Positions 48,308 through 59,479 of a stretch of DNA of 64,000 nucleotides are shown here, piece by piece. Below the pieces are notes generated by a model that worked only from the letters and a program-made list of their open reading frames with translations, was not told where the DNA came from and ran no database searches. The DNA comes from Caenorhabditis remanei (lineage: Eukaryota; Nematoda; Chromadorea; Rhabditida; Rhabditidae): positions 9,920,001 through 9,984,000 of the forward strand of contig NC_071329.1 in NCBI RefSeq assembly GCF_010183535.1. Reading direction: 5' to 3'. Positions within the stretch are counted from its first letter, which is position 1; the number at the start of each line of letters is the position of its first letter. The position numbers were made by a program, and so were the translations under genes.

Positions 48308-50013
48308 ATGTGTCGTCTTTATCTGTTGTTTCTCCTTTTCCTCTCCACGTCAGCCTCAGATTTCTTTGATTTCGACTGGGATTCTCCATATGAATCAACT
48401 GAAGACGTGCGTTACCTAGGAAGAGACGATGGACGAACACCCTCTGAAAGAGGAGCACACGAACCGAGTACTCAATACCTAATGCACGAAAGATTCAAGG
48501 AGGACATGTTGGCAGTTCTACAGAAAAGGAGTCGTGCTCATTTTGACGATTTGGCCCGTTATTTCAATTCGAAAATACAAATTCAGTCCTGTTTCGCTTC
48601 TGGAAAAAATTTGAATGCTGATCAACTGTATCAGCTTATGATCCATTTGTCTGCTTATTATCGAGTTTGGAGTGTAAGTTTTTGTACATGGTAAACCGAA
48701 TTCATTTGCTTAAACATAGAACGTGGAATTCGAAACCCGTGACTTGGCTGGTCCGAAGTACGCTTTCGCAATCATGCGTCACAATGCGACCATTCACGAT
48801 GGAAGTCAAATAGCTGGTAAATGGAAATACGAAGCTTCGTTCTACCGCGGGTGGAATTCCTTTCTGATTGATCATCTCACTTTTGTTGGAAGTTGTCGAG
48901 GCATTCCACAGACTGCACCACAAGATCCATTGGAAGATCCTGATCATTTCGTTGAGAGAGTCAGAACAAAGTAAGTGAAATATACAAATATGAAGTAACG
49001 AGAAATGTATTTAAAGGCTGGTCAGTGATTTATTCTTACCGTACGGATATTTCAAAAAACTGGAGAATTTTGAAGATTTCGGTGATTGGATAACTGAAGC
49101 TGCTCAGTTTGTGGTTTGCGATGAACCAAAAATGAACAAGAGTAGGTCATTTCCAACAGGGTTGAGCGATAAGATCAGTAATTTTCAGAGGAATTCATCA
49201 AATTTATGGCAGAAAGATATCACGGAATACGGAGATACTCGGTATGTCTCATTAGTCAAAATCATTGATGTCCGATGTTAGAAAGTTTCAGGACAACGTA
49301 TTCAATTATACAAAGAATCAACAAAATATTGAAATAACTTTCTCTACAACTTGGGAAGCTCCAAACACAACTCTCTACCGTGACACTTACACGTTTCGTG
49401 TCAAGAAGGTTATTTCTTTTTTGGTTTAGAGCATCCGAGAAACCTAACAATTCCAGGAAGAAGACTATGTTCCTCAACTGGATAACTCATTCAGTTATTG
49501 GCGTATCTACTGGGTCACGAAAAAGTGTACTGTAGATCGAACCAGACATCCTGCTATTTTGGATGGCGCAAACAATTTGATGGAAGTGAACAAACGATTC
49601 TGTGGAATGATTGACGGAGAAAATTGGGATGTATTCCAGTCATTTCTTGACCTTTTTGACCCAAAAGATACGATATGGGGAGCGTGTGTTGGTGCACGAG
49701 ATCTGGGTTACGGTAGGTTTACATTTAGTATAGAAAAGCAATCGTTTCACTTTCAGACAAGATTCGAGAACATATGGAGAAAGTGGCTATGAGATATGCG
49801 AAGTGTGTGGTTACTCGAGTTAACATCAGGAATCTGATCCGAGCGGAATTCGCGACGACATTTACGATGAGTAGAGCCACGGACATTCAGGAACAAGAAG
49901 AAGTGGACGTTGGGTTCTCCGGATTCAAGGATAAGGACGGATACTGGAGAATGAATCGAATGTATTTTTTGTGTGATGAAACCACCCAAAAGAGAAAATT
50001 CATTGAGTTGTAA
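48308..50013 (+). CDS. Secreted protein with three tandem NTF2-like repeats (copy A)
   Basis: Exons 48308-48673, 48720-48970, 49017-49141, 49189-49241, 49292-49408, 49457-49712, 49757-50013; 474 residues. A TTTTCAG acceptor 6 nt before the ATG suggests trans-splicing. Signal peptide MCRLYLLFLLFLSTSAS, acidic stretch DFFDFDWDSPYESTEDV, then three repeats of about 130 residues. Each starts with a helix, carries a Cys-containing segment (IQSCFASG; FVVCDEPK; GACVGARD), an amphipathic helix rich in Tyr, beta strands, and ends with an aromatic strand plus Cys (HLTFVGSC; IYWVTKKC; RMYFLCDE). The pattern resembles the NTF2/SnoaL fold, with the two cysteines perhaps paired in a disulfide; both points are inferences. 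Function unknown, presumably extracellular. The neighbour at 50649 is a close paralog with the same intron positions. Confidence 0.82.
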
Positions 50014-50648
50014 TTGGATTTTATTTGGATAAATGTTAATTGCATAATCATTGTTTTGATTGAAGTTGAAAAAATTAAGAATTCCCAAAAATGAGTACTT
50101 TCTTCAGTACAGTTTTCTGGCACATTTTACAGTATACTATTCGAACTGCATGTGATTCATCTCACCAAGTCAATTTAACAAAGCCGTACTTATTTAGCAG
50201 CGCGTCGACATAATAAGATAAGTTTCAGATTCGTTTGAGAAATTGTTCTGATTAAGGAAGCTGCTTGTTTGTATTTTTCTGTTTTAAGTTTCGCACAACT
50301 TTGCATAAATTTTTTGTATTTCACTTTAATTAATTAGTGCATGTAAATAAAACAAAATTTGTAATTAGATCCGTCTCTGGAGGCCGTGGTGGATTTCAAC
50401 TAATATTACTAGGTGAAATTAGTCTGGCGTTTCTCTCCGAACGTCAACACGCCGAAAAAACCACGACTCGAACTTTTTCAGTTTGAAAACCAGCGTCCAA
50501 TCAGAACGTAGGAGGAGGTACCTCTCCAGAGTGCCATGTTCACATCCCCAACAATGAAATATACAGAAATATAATCGAATCAAAAATATGAGACTGGCTA
50601 TAAAATGCATCGACCTTCCTCTCTTCTCATCATTCGCCCGGTATCGCG
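50014..50648. other. Intergenic between the two secreted-protein paralogs
   Basis: 635 bp. A GGAGGAGGTACCTC stretch and TATAAAATG (50599) lie close upstream of copy B's ATG (50649); the latter is a plausible TATA box. Confidence 0.45.
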
Positions 50649-52436
50649 ATGCGTCTGTTTGTCTTTTCAACTTTTCTCTTTTTCGTAGGAGGAGCTCACG
50701 GATTTTTTGATTCTATCGAGGAAGACAATGCTCCTTCGTATTTCATCAACAATTTCTACAACAACGAGATTCCTGATATGAATTCTGAAACTGTTTCCAA
50801 GCCTCGAAGACTTGTTGCAAGTGAAGGAATGCCGAAAGCTGCTGAAGAGATGATGACTCGATTCAATCGGAACTTTTTGAACTTGTTGACTTCGGAAAAC
50901 CAGAATAATTGGAACCAGTTGATGGAGATGATTTCTCCAAGCGCCTATATCGAGACTTGTATGGAACCCGCTTTTGGATTGAGTATTGATCAGTTTCACA
51001 AATGGATGACCCATTTGAGCAGGTTGTATTCGAAGTTTGAAGTGAGTTAAGCAATTTTATAAATCAATAAATAGTATGCTTGTAGCTTACGAACTCCGTG
51101 ATGGAAGATAATTCGATTACAGACATCACTACTAAACTTATAATTAGAACTGAAACTCGAGGAAATGTGGTAGGAGCTGATCTATGGACAATGTCAGCGT
51201 CTTTGGATAGTGAGAAAGGATATTTCGTTGTGAATACACTGAAGATGATGAATGATTGTAAAAGTATTCCGACGTCTCCTCCCCTTGAACCAGCTAATCC
51301 CTTTGAAACTTTTATTTCGAGGCTGAAAACTAAGTTAGATTGGTAATGAGTTTAACTCTTAAAATAATTGTTTTCAAGACTGGTTAATGATATCTTCCTG
51401 AATGGTGGAATTCGATACAAATCATCATACGAATCCTTGAACACCTACTTGGATCCGAAATCTGAAATCCAAGCTTGTGATGTTGGAAAATTGTCATTGA
51501 GTATGTTTACGACCTGGAATTTATTCCAAGTTTTTGATTTTCAGATCAATTTGTCGAATATTGGTACAAAAGATACGGGAAAGTCCAGACCTATACGGTT
51601 AGTTTCCTGAAATTAAGCATATGTATCCAACTTATATTTTATAGAATCATAAGTTTGAAGTGGTGAAGAAAGGGACCGAATTATGGATCGACTTTGCAAT
51701 GACTTATCAGGGAGAATCTGGAACAGTCTTCCAAGATAAGTATGTGTTCGAGATACAAAAGGTGAGTACATCGGGCTCTCCGTGGCATAATAGAGATTTT
51801 CAGAATCCGAATCATTCTGAATATTTCGAGACTTTTATGGATTGGAACATTGTACGAGTTCAACAAAATTGCACGGAGAATAAGACAAAGAAAGTGAAAT
51901 TCATTCACTTCTTTAGAAATAGTTTATTTTCAGAATGTCTAAACATGATGAAGCTCAAGCCAAACTGGATTTAGCTTCTAGACGATGGGACCAACTATTC
52001 CACCCAGATATTTCGTGGGATACTCAACAAGCATTCAAGGAACTTTTCGATCAGAACACATTCCATGGATACGCATGCACCGCCTGCGGAGCATGCAAGG
52101 ACCTCGGAACATTCCGTAAGCCCAACACTCTGAAAAACTTCTTCTCAGTTTCTTGGCTTCAGAAGATTTCGGGAATTGGCTAGGAGAGCAGGCTAAATTC
52201 TACTCTAACTCCGTGCCAATCGAAACGCGTGTTTACGCGGCTGATGAGAAAATAGGATTTTACGCTGTGAACACACTAACTGCGAGAGCTGACAACATCA
52301 CATCGAATCGTCGTGTTTACTTCGAAGGATTCTATGTTTGTTCAAACAGTATTGAGACCTTATATATCTATTTCATTTTCAGAAAGATGATCACTGGCAG
52401 CTGAATCACTTGGGATTCTCATGCAACGACAAATAA
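50649..52436 (+). CDS. Secreted protein with three tandem NTF2-like repeats (copy B), phase break at one junction
   Basis: Exons 50649-51041, 51086-51333, 51379-51500, 51545-51597, 51645-51761, 51804-51893, 51934-52115, 52163-52335, 52383-52436; about 476 residues. Signal peptide MRLFVFSTFLFFVGGAHG, acidic linker, and three repeats as in copy A (IETCMEPA, IQACDVGK, CGACKDLG as the Cys segments; final HWQLNHLGFSCND). The introns at 51042, 51334, 51501, 51598 and 51762 are homologous in position and phase to those of copy A, and exon 5 is 117 bp in both. Anomaly: the exon ending at 51893 (ACAAAGAAA before gtgaaa) is phase 0, while the next exon, from 51934, must begin in phase 2 to read MSKHDEAQAK. 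One extra A near the donor would explain it: an assembly error, a null allele, or unusual splicing. Confidence 0.72.
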
Positions 52437-53027
52437 TTTTGTTCATTCTTCGAACTGTTCGTGAATAAAGACTTCATCATCAAAATCTCCTTGTCGCTTT
52501 TCCAGAAACTTGAATAATTCAATGGGACATTTACATAATGAATTACTTCCATTCAGTTAACTTGCGTCACTATGGTTCCAGTTCTACGTTTCCTTTGTAG
52601 TCCTAATAGCTCTTCCATGACATTTATTCACAACTGCTTTTCTAGGACACACTGAGCAGATTTTCACATTTTTCGTGAAGAGTTTAAGTTTCTAGTCAGC
52701 TTTCTAATGTCTTTCTTGATGTCTCACTAGTCAGATTGCATGAGTCGCCGCGGTGCCACGCTGAATGCGTCAAGTGGCAGAAGACGTCTCATTTTCGGTG
52801 CCATGGCGCCGTTTGTTCTCCGTGCGCGGCGCCCTCGAAAAGGCATGCACTTCACCCCGTTTGACTTTGGCTCTTATTGATTTTCTGAATGGAATACACT
52901 ATGTGTCGTGAGTCGGTTGTGTTATCAGCGTTATCTATGATAAGATAGAGCAGTTTATTACCCTTTTTCTGCTCATTCCTTCCAGATATCATTTCCCTAA
53001 TTTTCCATTTTTTAGAGCGGTTCGAAC
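52437..53027. other. Intergenic upstream of MTAP with a GC-rich island
   Basis: AATAAAG after copy B at about 52464 is a likely polyadenylation signal. At 52740-52860 the composition becomes markedly GC-rich (GCCGCGGTGCC, GCCATGGCGCCG, GCGCGGCGCCC), unlike the flanks, and a 46-codon frame runs through it (52740-52880). A TTTTTTAG acceptor precedes the MTAP start. Confidence 0.55.
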
Positions 53028-54120
53028 ATGGTCAAAGTTGGAATCATTGGCGGAAGTGGATTAGAAGATCCGAATATTCTTCTTAATCCTCAAACGGTTT
53101 CGGTTGACACACCGTATGGCAAGCCCAGTGATCATCTTGTTGAAGGTAAGAAACCGTTCTGTAATTGAATCTTTTCGTACATATACCCAAAGTTCAGGAA
53201 CAATCAATGGAGTTGAATGTGTACTTCTTGCTCGTCATGGACGAAAACACGACATTATGCCAGGAAACGTCAACTACCGCGCTAATCTCTGGGCTCTCTA
53301 TTCATTAGGTATTTTCAAAACATCTAAGACATAAGTTTTATCCAAAAATTAAGGAGTTGACGTTATTATCGCCTCAACAGCATGCGGTTCTCTACAAGAA
53401 AACGTTGAACCAGGGCAATTGCTGTTCCCTGACTCTGTCTTTGATCGGTTAGAAATGCTGAACATTAAAAAATTAAAATTATTGTTTCAGAACCAACAGT
53501 CGTAAAAGCACCTTCTTTGATGGAACCTACAGCCAGGCTCCAGGAGTTTGTCACATACAATCTCACCCAACATACAATGAAAAACTCAGACAAGTAAGAA
53601 GCATATTCATATTTCTAAATAAAAGTTAAATTTTTTCAGGTGCTCATTTCAACGGCCGAAAAATGTCAACTCGTTCACCACAGAACTGGTTTTGGGGTTT
53701 GCATCGAAGGACCACGATTCTCTACAAAAGCCGAAAGCATGGTTTTCAAATCATGGGGAGCTAGTCTGGTCAACATGACTATGATGCCAGAGGTTTTATT
53801 TTATTTTGAAGAAAAATTTATCAAATTAAGAACATGTTCAGTGTATTCTGGCCAAAGAGCTCGGAATCCCATACGCAACGACTGCTCTCGTCACCGACTA
53901 CGATTGTTGGAAGGAGGAAGATCATGTGACTGCATCTTCTGTTATGAAAGTGTTCGCTGCAAATGTTGAAAAAGCAAAAACACTATTCGTGGAAGCTGTT
54001 GCAGAAATCGGAAAAATTGATTGGAGTGCAGAAATTCTGAAAATGAAAACCGAAGCTCGTGAATCCATCATGATCTCTCCAGATGTCGTAATCCCATTCC
54101 TTACCGTTCGCCAGTCATAA
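53028..54120 (+). CDS. S-methyl-5'-thioadenosine phosphorylase (MTAP)
   Basis: Exons 53028-53145, 53198-53308, 53354-53447, 53491-53593, 53640-53792, 53842-54120; 285 residues (human MTAP 283). The enzyme cleaves methylthioadenosine with phosphate to adenine and methylthioribose-1-phosphate, the first step of methionine salvage after polyamine synthesis, in the cytosol. Motifs: [12 protein letters not shown] at the N-terminus, [20 protein letters not shown] (phosphate and ribose contacts), [30 protein letters not shown] (substrate Met), and TDYDCW (purine-specificity Asp). The choice of MTAP over purine nucleoside phosphorylase rests on these motifs and the length. The acceptor of exon 3 (AAAAATTAAG) is weak but phase-consistent. 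All active-site segments are intact. Confidence 0.95.
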
Positions 54121-54466
54121 AACTGTGAAGCATTAAATTGAACGTATCGGATTTATTAATTGCTTTCCTTTTTGCATGCACTCTGAAATTTTTTAACGTG
54201 AAATAATAAATACTTATGTAAAATTAGGCGCAACAACAGGAAAGGAAACAAACAGAGAACAAACCAGTGACATCGAAATAATAATATTCTCAATCATTTC
54301 TAATTTTTATGGTAAACTTATTATTTGATAAGGCGAACGCTACAAACAAAACAGGTGAAAAACAATAAAACAAAGTGAGTTACACATGAAAGTAACTGGT
54401 TGGTGATAAGATTTATTACCAGTTTCTACTCAATATTCCGTTCATTTTTATCCTTATTGAAATAGA
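54121..54466. other. Intergenic between MTAP and the P-glycoprotein pseudogene
   Basis: 346 bp, AT-rich; AATAATAAATAC at about 54202 is a likely MTAP polyadenylation signal. No other feature. Confidence 0.5.
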
Positions 54467-57400
54467 ATGGATGAAAAAGATGTTCGGTCCTATACGGTGA
54501 CTACATCTGTTGATTGCGATACTGCATCTTCGACGGATTTTGTTTGTTACAAAAGCTTCTCACATTTTTATCATTGGTGAGTGCATGGTGGATTGAAATA
54601 GACTCTGACACAAACCCGTCATCGTCGGATCCATGGTGTAGTGGTTCGGATTCTAAAGCACTCAAGATTTATTGTGCTCAGAACGTTGAATCCTACGACC
54701 CGAGTTTAAATCTCGGTGGAACCTTGGTTTTATTTCAGTTTCGATACTCTAACTCCACGGACTATCTTTTGGTTGTTTTCGGGCTTATATTCGCTCTTTT
54801 ACAAGGTTGCAGTGGTGCATTGAACACAGTGATGTTTAGAGACCTAACAGATGTATTGATAGCAGGTACCTAGATTCTCATTAATCTTTTGAAAAATGTT
54901 TCATTTAGGACAGAAATCCTGGTCCAATAACACTTTTAACAATGACGAATTTCATGAAAATGCGTTAAAAGTGATCCATATTTACTTTCTCTTTGGCTCT
55001 ATTGTTCTCATTTTGGCTTTCTGTTCGGTAAGAAATGAATTGGATATGAAATTAAATCCGAGCTCTTTTTAAGATGTGTTGTTGGCACACCTTTTGTGAA
55101 CGTCAAATCTACAAAATATTTCGCAGCAGTGCTACGGTAACAGACACTTAATGAATCGTATAGCTCGCCCGTTTTCAGTCAAAACTGGGAATGGTTTGAT
55201 CGGAATGATTCTGGACAGATGACGACAAGAATGAGCGAGTGTGTCTTCCGGGAGGCTAATAGAATCCGGAAACATTGATTTTCAGTGGATTAGAAAGAGT
55301 TCGAGATGGAATCGGAGACAAATTGGGAGCAATGATATCATATTTAGCTCACTTTTGTTGTGGATTAACCATTGCTTTTTACTACAGGTAGCCGTTTCAG
55401 TCAGTGCAAAAATGTCTATGATTTATTCCATTTGGCAGATGACTTTGGTCATTTTAGCGGTAACACCAGCGTTTTTTGGACCGGTTATGTTTTCACACAA
55501 GGTTTTTGTAGTTCAGTATTTAACAGATTTTCAAAAAAAAATTCTTAGATGATGTCGAAAGTAACACCAAAAGAAGTGAAAGCATACGAAAAAGCTGGAA
55601 GTACAGCAGAAGAAGTGATTAGTGGTATCAGAACAGTTTCCTCTTTTAACGGAGAACAAAAAGAAATTGAAAGGTTTTTCCGAACAACTCCGGAATTTCC
55701 CTAACTTCAAACTTTTAGATATTCCAAATCACTGTCCGAAGGAATGTTTTGGGGTCTTCGTGGATCGTTTTTGACAACTTTTGGAGTTGCTTTCGTTACA
55801 TTTGCAATGTTCACTTCAATGGCACTTTCTTTTTGGTAAGTACTTTCCTATCATTTAAATCGTAAAATTTTCAGGTATGGAACTCGAATGGTTCTCGATG
55901 GATCTATCACTCCTGGTACCACATTCGCTGTCTTCTGGGCAGTTTCTGGTGCAATTTACTGTCTTGCTCAGGCGTCGTCTCAGATTCCAACGTTCTTATC
56001 ATGTCACAGTGCAGCTGTTCCTGTGTTCAAAATTATTGATAGAGTTAATAAAAGTAACAACCATCAAAACATCTATGACATTATTTCCAGATTGTTCCAA
56101 TTGATGTTTCTTCGAATCGAGGAATAAGCTTGTGGAAAGTCAAAGGGAATGTAAGGTTTGAGAATGTTTGGTTCAAATATCCAACTCGATCAGAGGTAGT
56201 CTCTCCCAATTACTTTGAACAAAATGAATTGAATTGCTCAGGTGAATGTCCTGAAAGGAGTGAGTTTTTATGCAAACTCCGGAGAGAACATAGCTTTAGT
56301 GGGTCATTCTGGATGTGGAAAAAGTACATTGGCTTCACTTTTGATGTATTTCTATGAGTTGGATGATGGAAGAGTAAGGTTAACGAAGAAAAGAGGTTCA
56401 CAGAAAGATTTTCAGATATCAATAGATGATACAAATATTGAAAAATTAAACTTGGCTCATTTGAGAAACATAATTGGAATCGTCAGTCAGGAGCCGTTAT
56501 TATTTGCTGATACGGTGAGTAAGTGTTATCAACCAGGAAATGAACGTGTTGAATTACAGATTGAAAACAATATTAGATTGGGTGCACCTGATATTGATGA
56601 CAATGAGATGGAATACTATTGCAAGTTGGCAAATGCTCACGACTTCATTGAACAACTTCCGAAAGTTGGTTTTGTACTCGATCACACAATATATCTGCTT
56701 TCCAGGGATATAAGACAGTAGTTGGGAACGGAGGAGTGGAGCTCTCTGCAGGTCAACGACAGCGGTTGGTTATTGCAAGGACATTAGCCAACATGTGGAT
56801 TATATTGAATATTATTAAAATCTGTTATGAATCAAATTTTAACATGCATTAGAAAAAGCAAAGCAAGGACGAACAACTATAACGATTGCTCATAGACTGA
56901 GTACGATTCGAAATTGCACACGCATTTATGTGTTCGATAATGGAGAAGTGATAGAAGTAGGAAGTCATGAAGAACTAATGAAGAAGAATGGATATTATTC
57001 CAAAATGGTTCAAGCACAAGACATCGATCATAGTGATGAGTCTACATCAGCTGAAGGTTTTTTGATTCTTTCTGCTCGATTTCTGAAATATTTATCGTAT
57101 TACAGAAGATTCTTTTCTCTCCAAACGCGAGTCTTGTGATCTGGAATCTTCTAGAATACAGATCAGCAAACGTCTTTCAAAAGCATTTTCCCTTACATCG
57201 GAGGATATGGAATCTGATATTTCTCAATTACAGGTAGAATTTGAGTCCGAATAAGTCATAAATTGGTATTTTCAGAAAGAAGTAGGACGTGGTTATTCGT
57301 CGAGTTTCCTCGAGATTCTTCAGTTTGCAAAACCGGAATGGATACTTCTTCTGATTTCTATCCTATTATCGATCATTCGAGGATTCAGTTTTCCAATATT

Positions 57401-59382
57401 CTCTGTTTTGTACGGAAGGATGTTTCGAGTAAGTTGAGTTCTTCCAGTTCTCCGACATTTGAAATTCTAGATTCTTTCCACTGGAACAGACATGGAGAAG
57501 AAGTATAATTCAGAAATCAACGCATACTACTTTTTGATATTAGGAGTGTCATCTGCAATTGTGACAATGGTAGCCGGATGTTTATTAGGATATGTTGGAG
57601 AAAGGCTCACAAAAAGACTCAGGATTCTTTTATTCAGTAATATTCGCAAACAGGTTTCAGCTTTTAAAAAATCTGACGATTACCGTTAAATGTTCAGGAC
57701 GGTGAATACTTTGATCATCCGGAGCATGCCCCAGGTCGTCTAACAACTCGTCTGGCAACAGATGCTCCGAATATCCGCGCAGTAATCGATCAACGTCTTG
57801 CTGATGTTTTTCAAGGAGTCTCTGCGATTGTTTGTGGAACAGCAATTGCGTTTTGGTATGACCCTGCAATGGCTCCAATTGGAATAGTTACAGTTGCTAC
57901 ATTGATTTCACTTCAAGCAATTATCAGTCATATTTTAAAGAAAAGGTGAGAAAAAGACACAATAAAAGCGGAGGAACCATCAAGATTAGCAATTGAAGCA
58001 ATATAACATCACCGAACTGTTCAATATTTAACGAGAGAGAACCATTTTGTTCAGAAATTTGACGATGGAATGAGATTAATTCACAACAGAAATTTACAAC
58101 GAGGAATTCTACAATCTCTGTCTTATGCATTGACTGTCAGCTATACATTTTTCAATTTTGCAATCGGATATCGATACGGAGTATATCTTGTGAACGCCAA
58201 TGTTACGAGTCCATTCACTATATTTCAGTTAGTAACTTCAATTTCCATTTTTTTAAATTCTATTATTAAACTTTATAGAGTAATCGAGTCCTTGAATTCA
58301 GCATCTCCGTCTCTTCTCGCATTTGGAACTTATCTGCCGGAATATGTGAGGGCACGTGTCTCTGCTGGTCTTCTATTCGAAATGTTGAGAGAACGGCCAC
58401 GAATTGATAACAGTTCGGTTGATGGGAAAAAGTTATTATTGGATGGAGACATCTCACTGAACAATGTCTATTTTGGATATCAAGTTTCTGGGAGAAAAAT
58501 GATATTGAATGACTTTTCGTTGAAAGTTTTTCTTAATTTTTCTAGCCAAAGACCCAAGATTTTTTCAGATTGAACGTGGAAAAACAACAGCAATAGTTGG
58601 TGCGAGTGGATGCGGGAAGAGCACGGCAATTAAACTTTTGGAGAGATTTTACGATCCTATTGCGGGAAACATCAATTACGATCGAGAGTGTTTGAGGGAT
58701 TTGAATCTGAGATACCTGAGATCTCAGATCTCTCTAGTAGGACAACAACCAACTCTTTTCAACTGTTCGATAAGAGAAAACATTGGTTACGGTCTTGAGA
58801 AAATCACAGAAGACGAAATCATTGCAGCTGCTAAACAAGCCCATGCACATGAGTTTATTATCAAAATGCCAGAGGTGAAGAATATAAGAATTATTTTGGT
58901 TAGATTTAAAAGTTCAGGGATACGATACTGTAGTTGGTGAGCCCGGTAACAAATTGTCTGGTGGGCAAAAACAAAGGATTGCAATAGCTCGAGCAATTGT
59001 CAGAAAGCCAAAAATATTGATTCTGGATGAGGCGACTAGTGCATTGGATGTGGAGAGTGAGAAGGTAGGCATAATGATAAATTAAATTTAACTGAAATTA
59101 AGATTAACAGCTTGTACAAGAAGCATTGGAGAGGGCAAAAGAAGGACGGACTTGTGTGGTTATAGCACATCGACTGTCAACTATACGAGGTATAGCATTT
59201 TACTTCTTTCTGATATTATTTTTCCAATAAAGAGTTGGATTATTTCAAAAATTATGCTCGTTTCAGGCGCGGACACTGTTGCTGTCGTCAAAAACGGGAA
59301 AGTAATTGAACAGGGAACTCATCAAAAACTTCTGGCTCTTGGAGGAGAATACGCGAATTTCGTGCAGAAGACGTTGTTATGA
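54467..59382 (+). pseudogene. P-glycoprotein (ABCB) pseudogene, full length but with several lesions
   Basis: The remains show the full ABCB order: TMD1, NBD1, linker, TMD2, NBD2. NBD1 has Walker A GHSGCGKST, Q-loop VSQEPLLF and signature LSAGQRQR; NBD2 has [25 protein letters not shown] and Walker [13 protein letters not shown]. Lesions seen: (1) the frame shifts between ERQIYK and YFAAVLR near 55110-55120; (2) the intron at 55388-55431 ends in AT instead of AG, between AFYY and the codons for WQMTLV; (3) the NBD1 Walker B/D-loop is missing, replaced by 50 bp of AT-rich sequence (56796-56845) between IARTLANM and [10 protein letters not shown]; (4) in-frame TGA at 57947-57949; (5) in-frame TAA at 58004-58006, inside the conserved EA-stop-HHRTVQYLTRE. 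The first exon (54467 onward) is uncertain. ABCB proteins export lipophilic compounds; this copy should not make a working pump, though a transcript or an NBD2-containing fragment is possible. Confidence 0.85.
54627..54724 (+). pseudogene. tRNA-Gln-like relic
   Basis: The ends match tRNA-Gln: GGATCCATGGTGTAGTGGTT at the 5' side (A box TGGTGTAGTGG at 54634-54644) and TTGAATCCTACGACCCGAG, then AAATCTCGGTGGAACCT, at the 3' side. Between them are about 25 extra bases, the D-stem/anticodon region is disrupted, the B box is GTTTAAATC instead of GTTCAAATC, and the acceptor stem has an A:A mismatch at the third pair. It is about 98 nt long. Most likely a decayed tRNA gene. It lies in the first intron of the P-glycoprotein pseudogene, 14 nt from the acceptor. 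Confidence 0.7.
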
Positions 59383-59479
59383 TTTCGTTTGTTACGGTTT
59401 ATTTTGTTCTTTAATGAAGAGTGTAATGAAAAAAAAACATCAAAGATTGAGAAGATAATATCTGATTACAAAGCAGCCT

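Noticed and set aside
57947..57990. Treating GTGAGAAAAAG...AAGATTAG as an intron to avoid the TGA in the P-glycoprotein locus
   Set aside because: The segment encodes recognisable transporter sequence (EKD, KAEEPSRLAIEA), and the TAA at 58004 would remain anyway.
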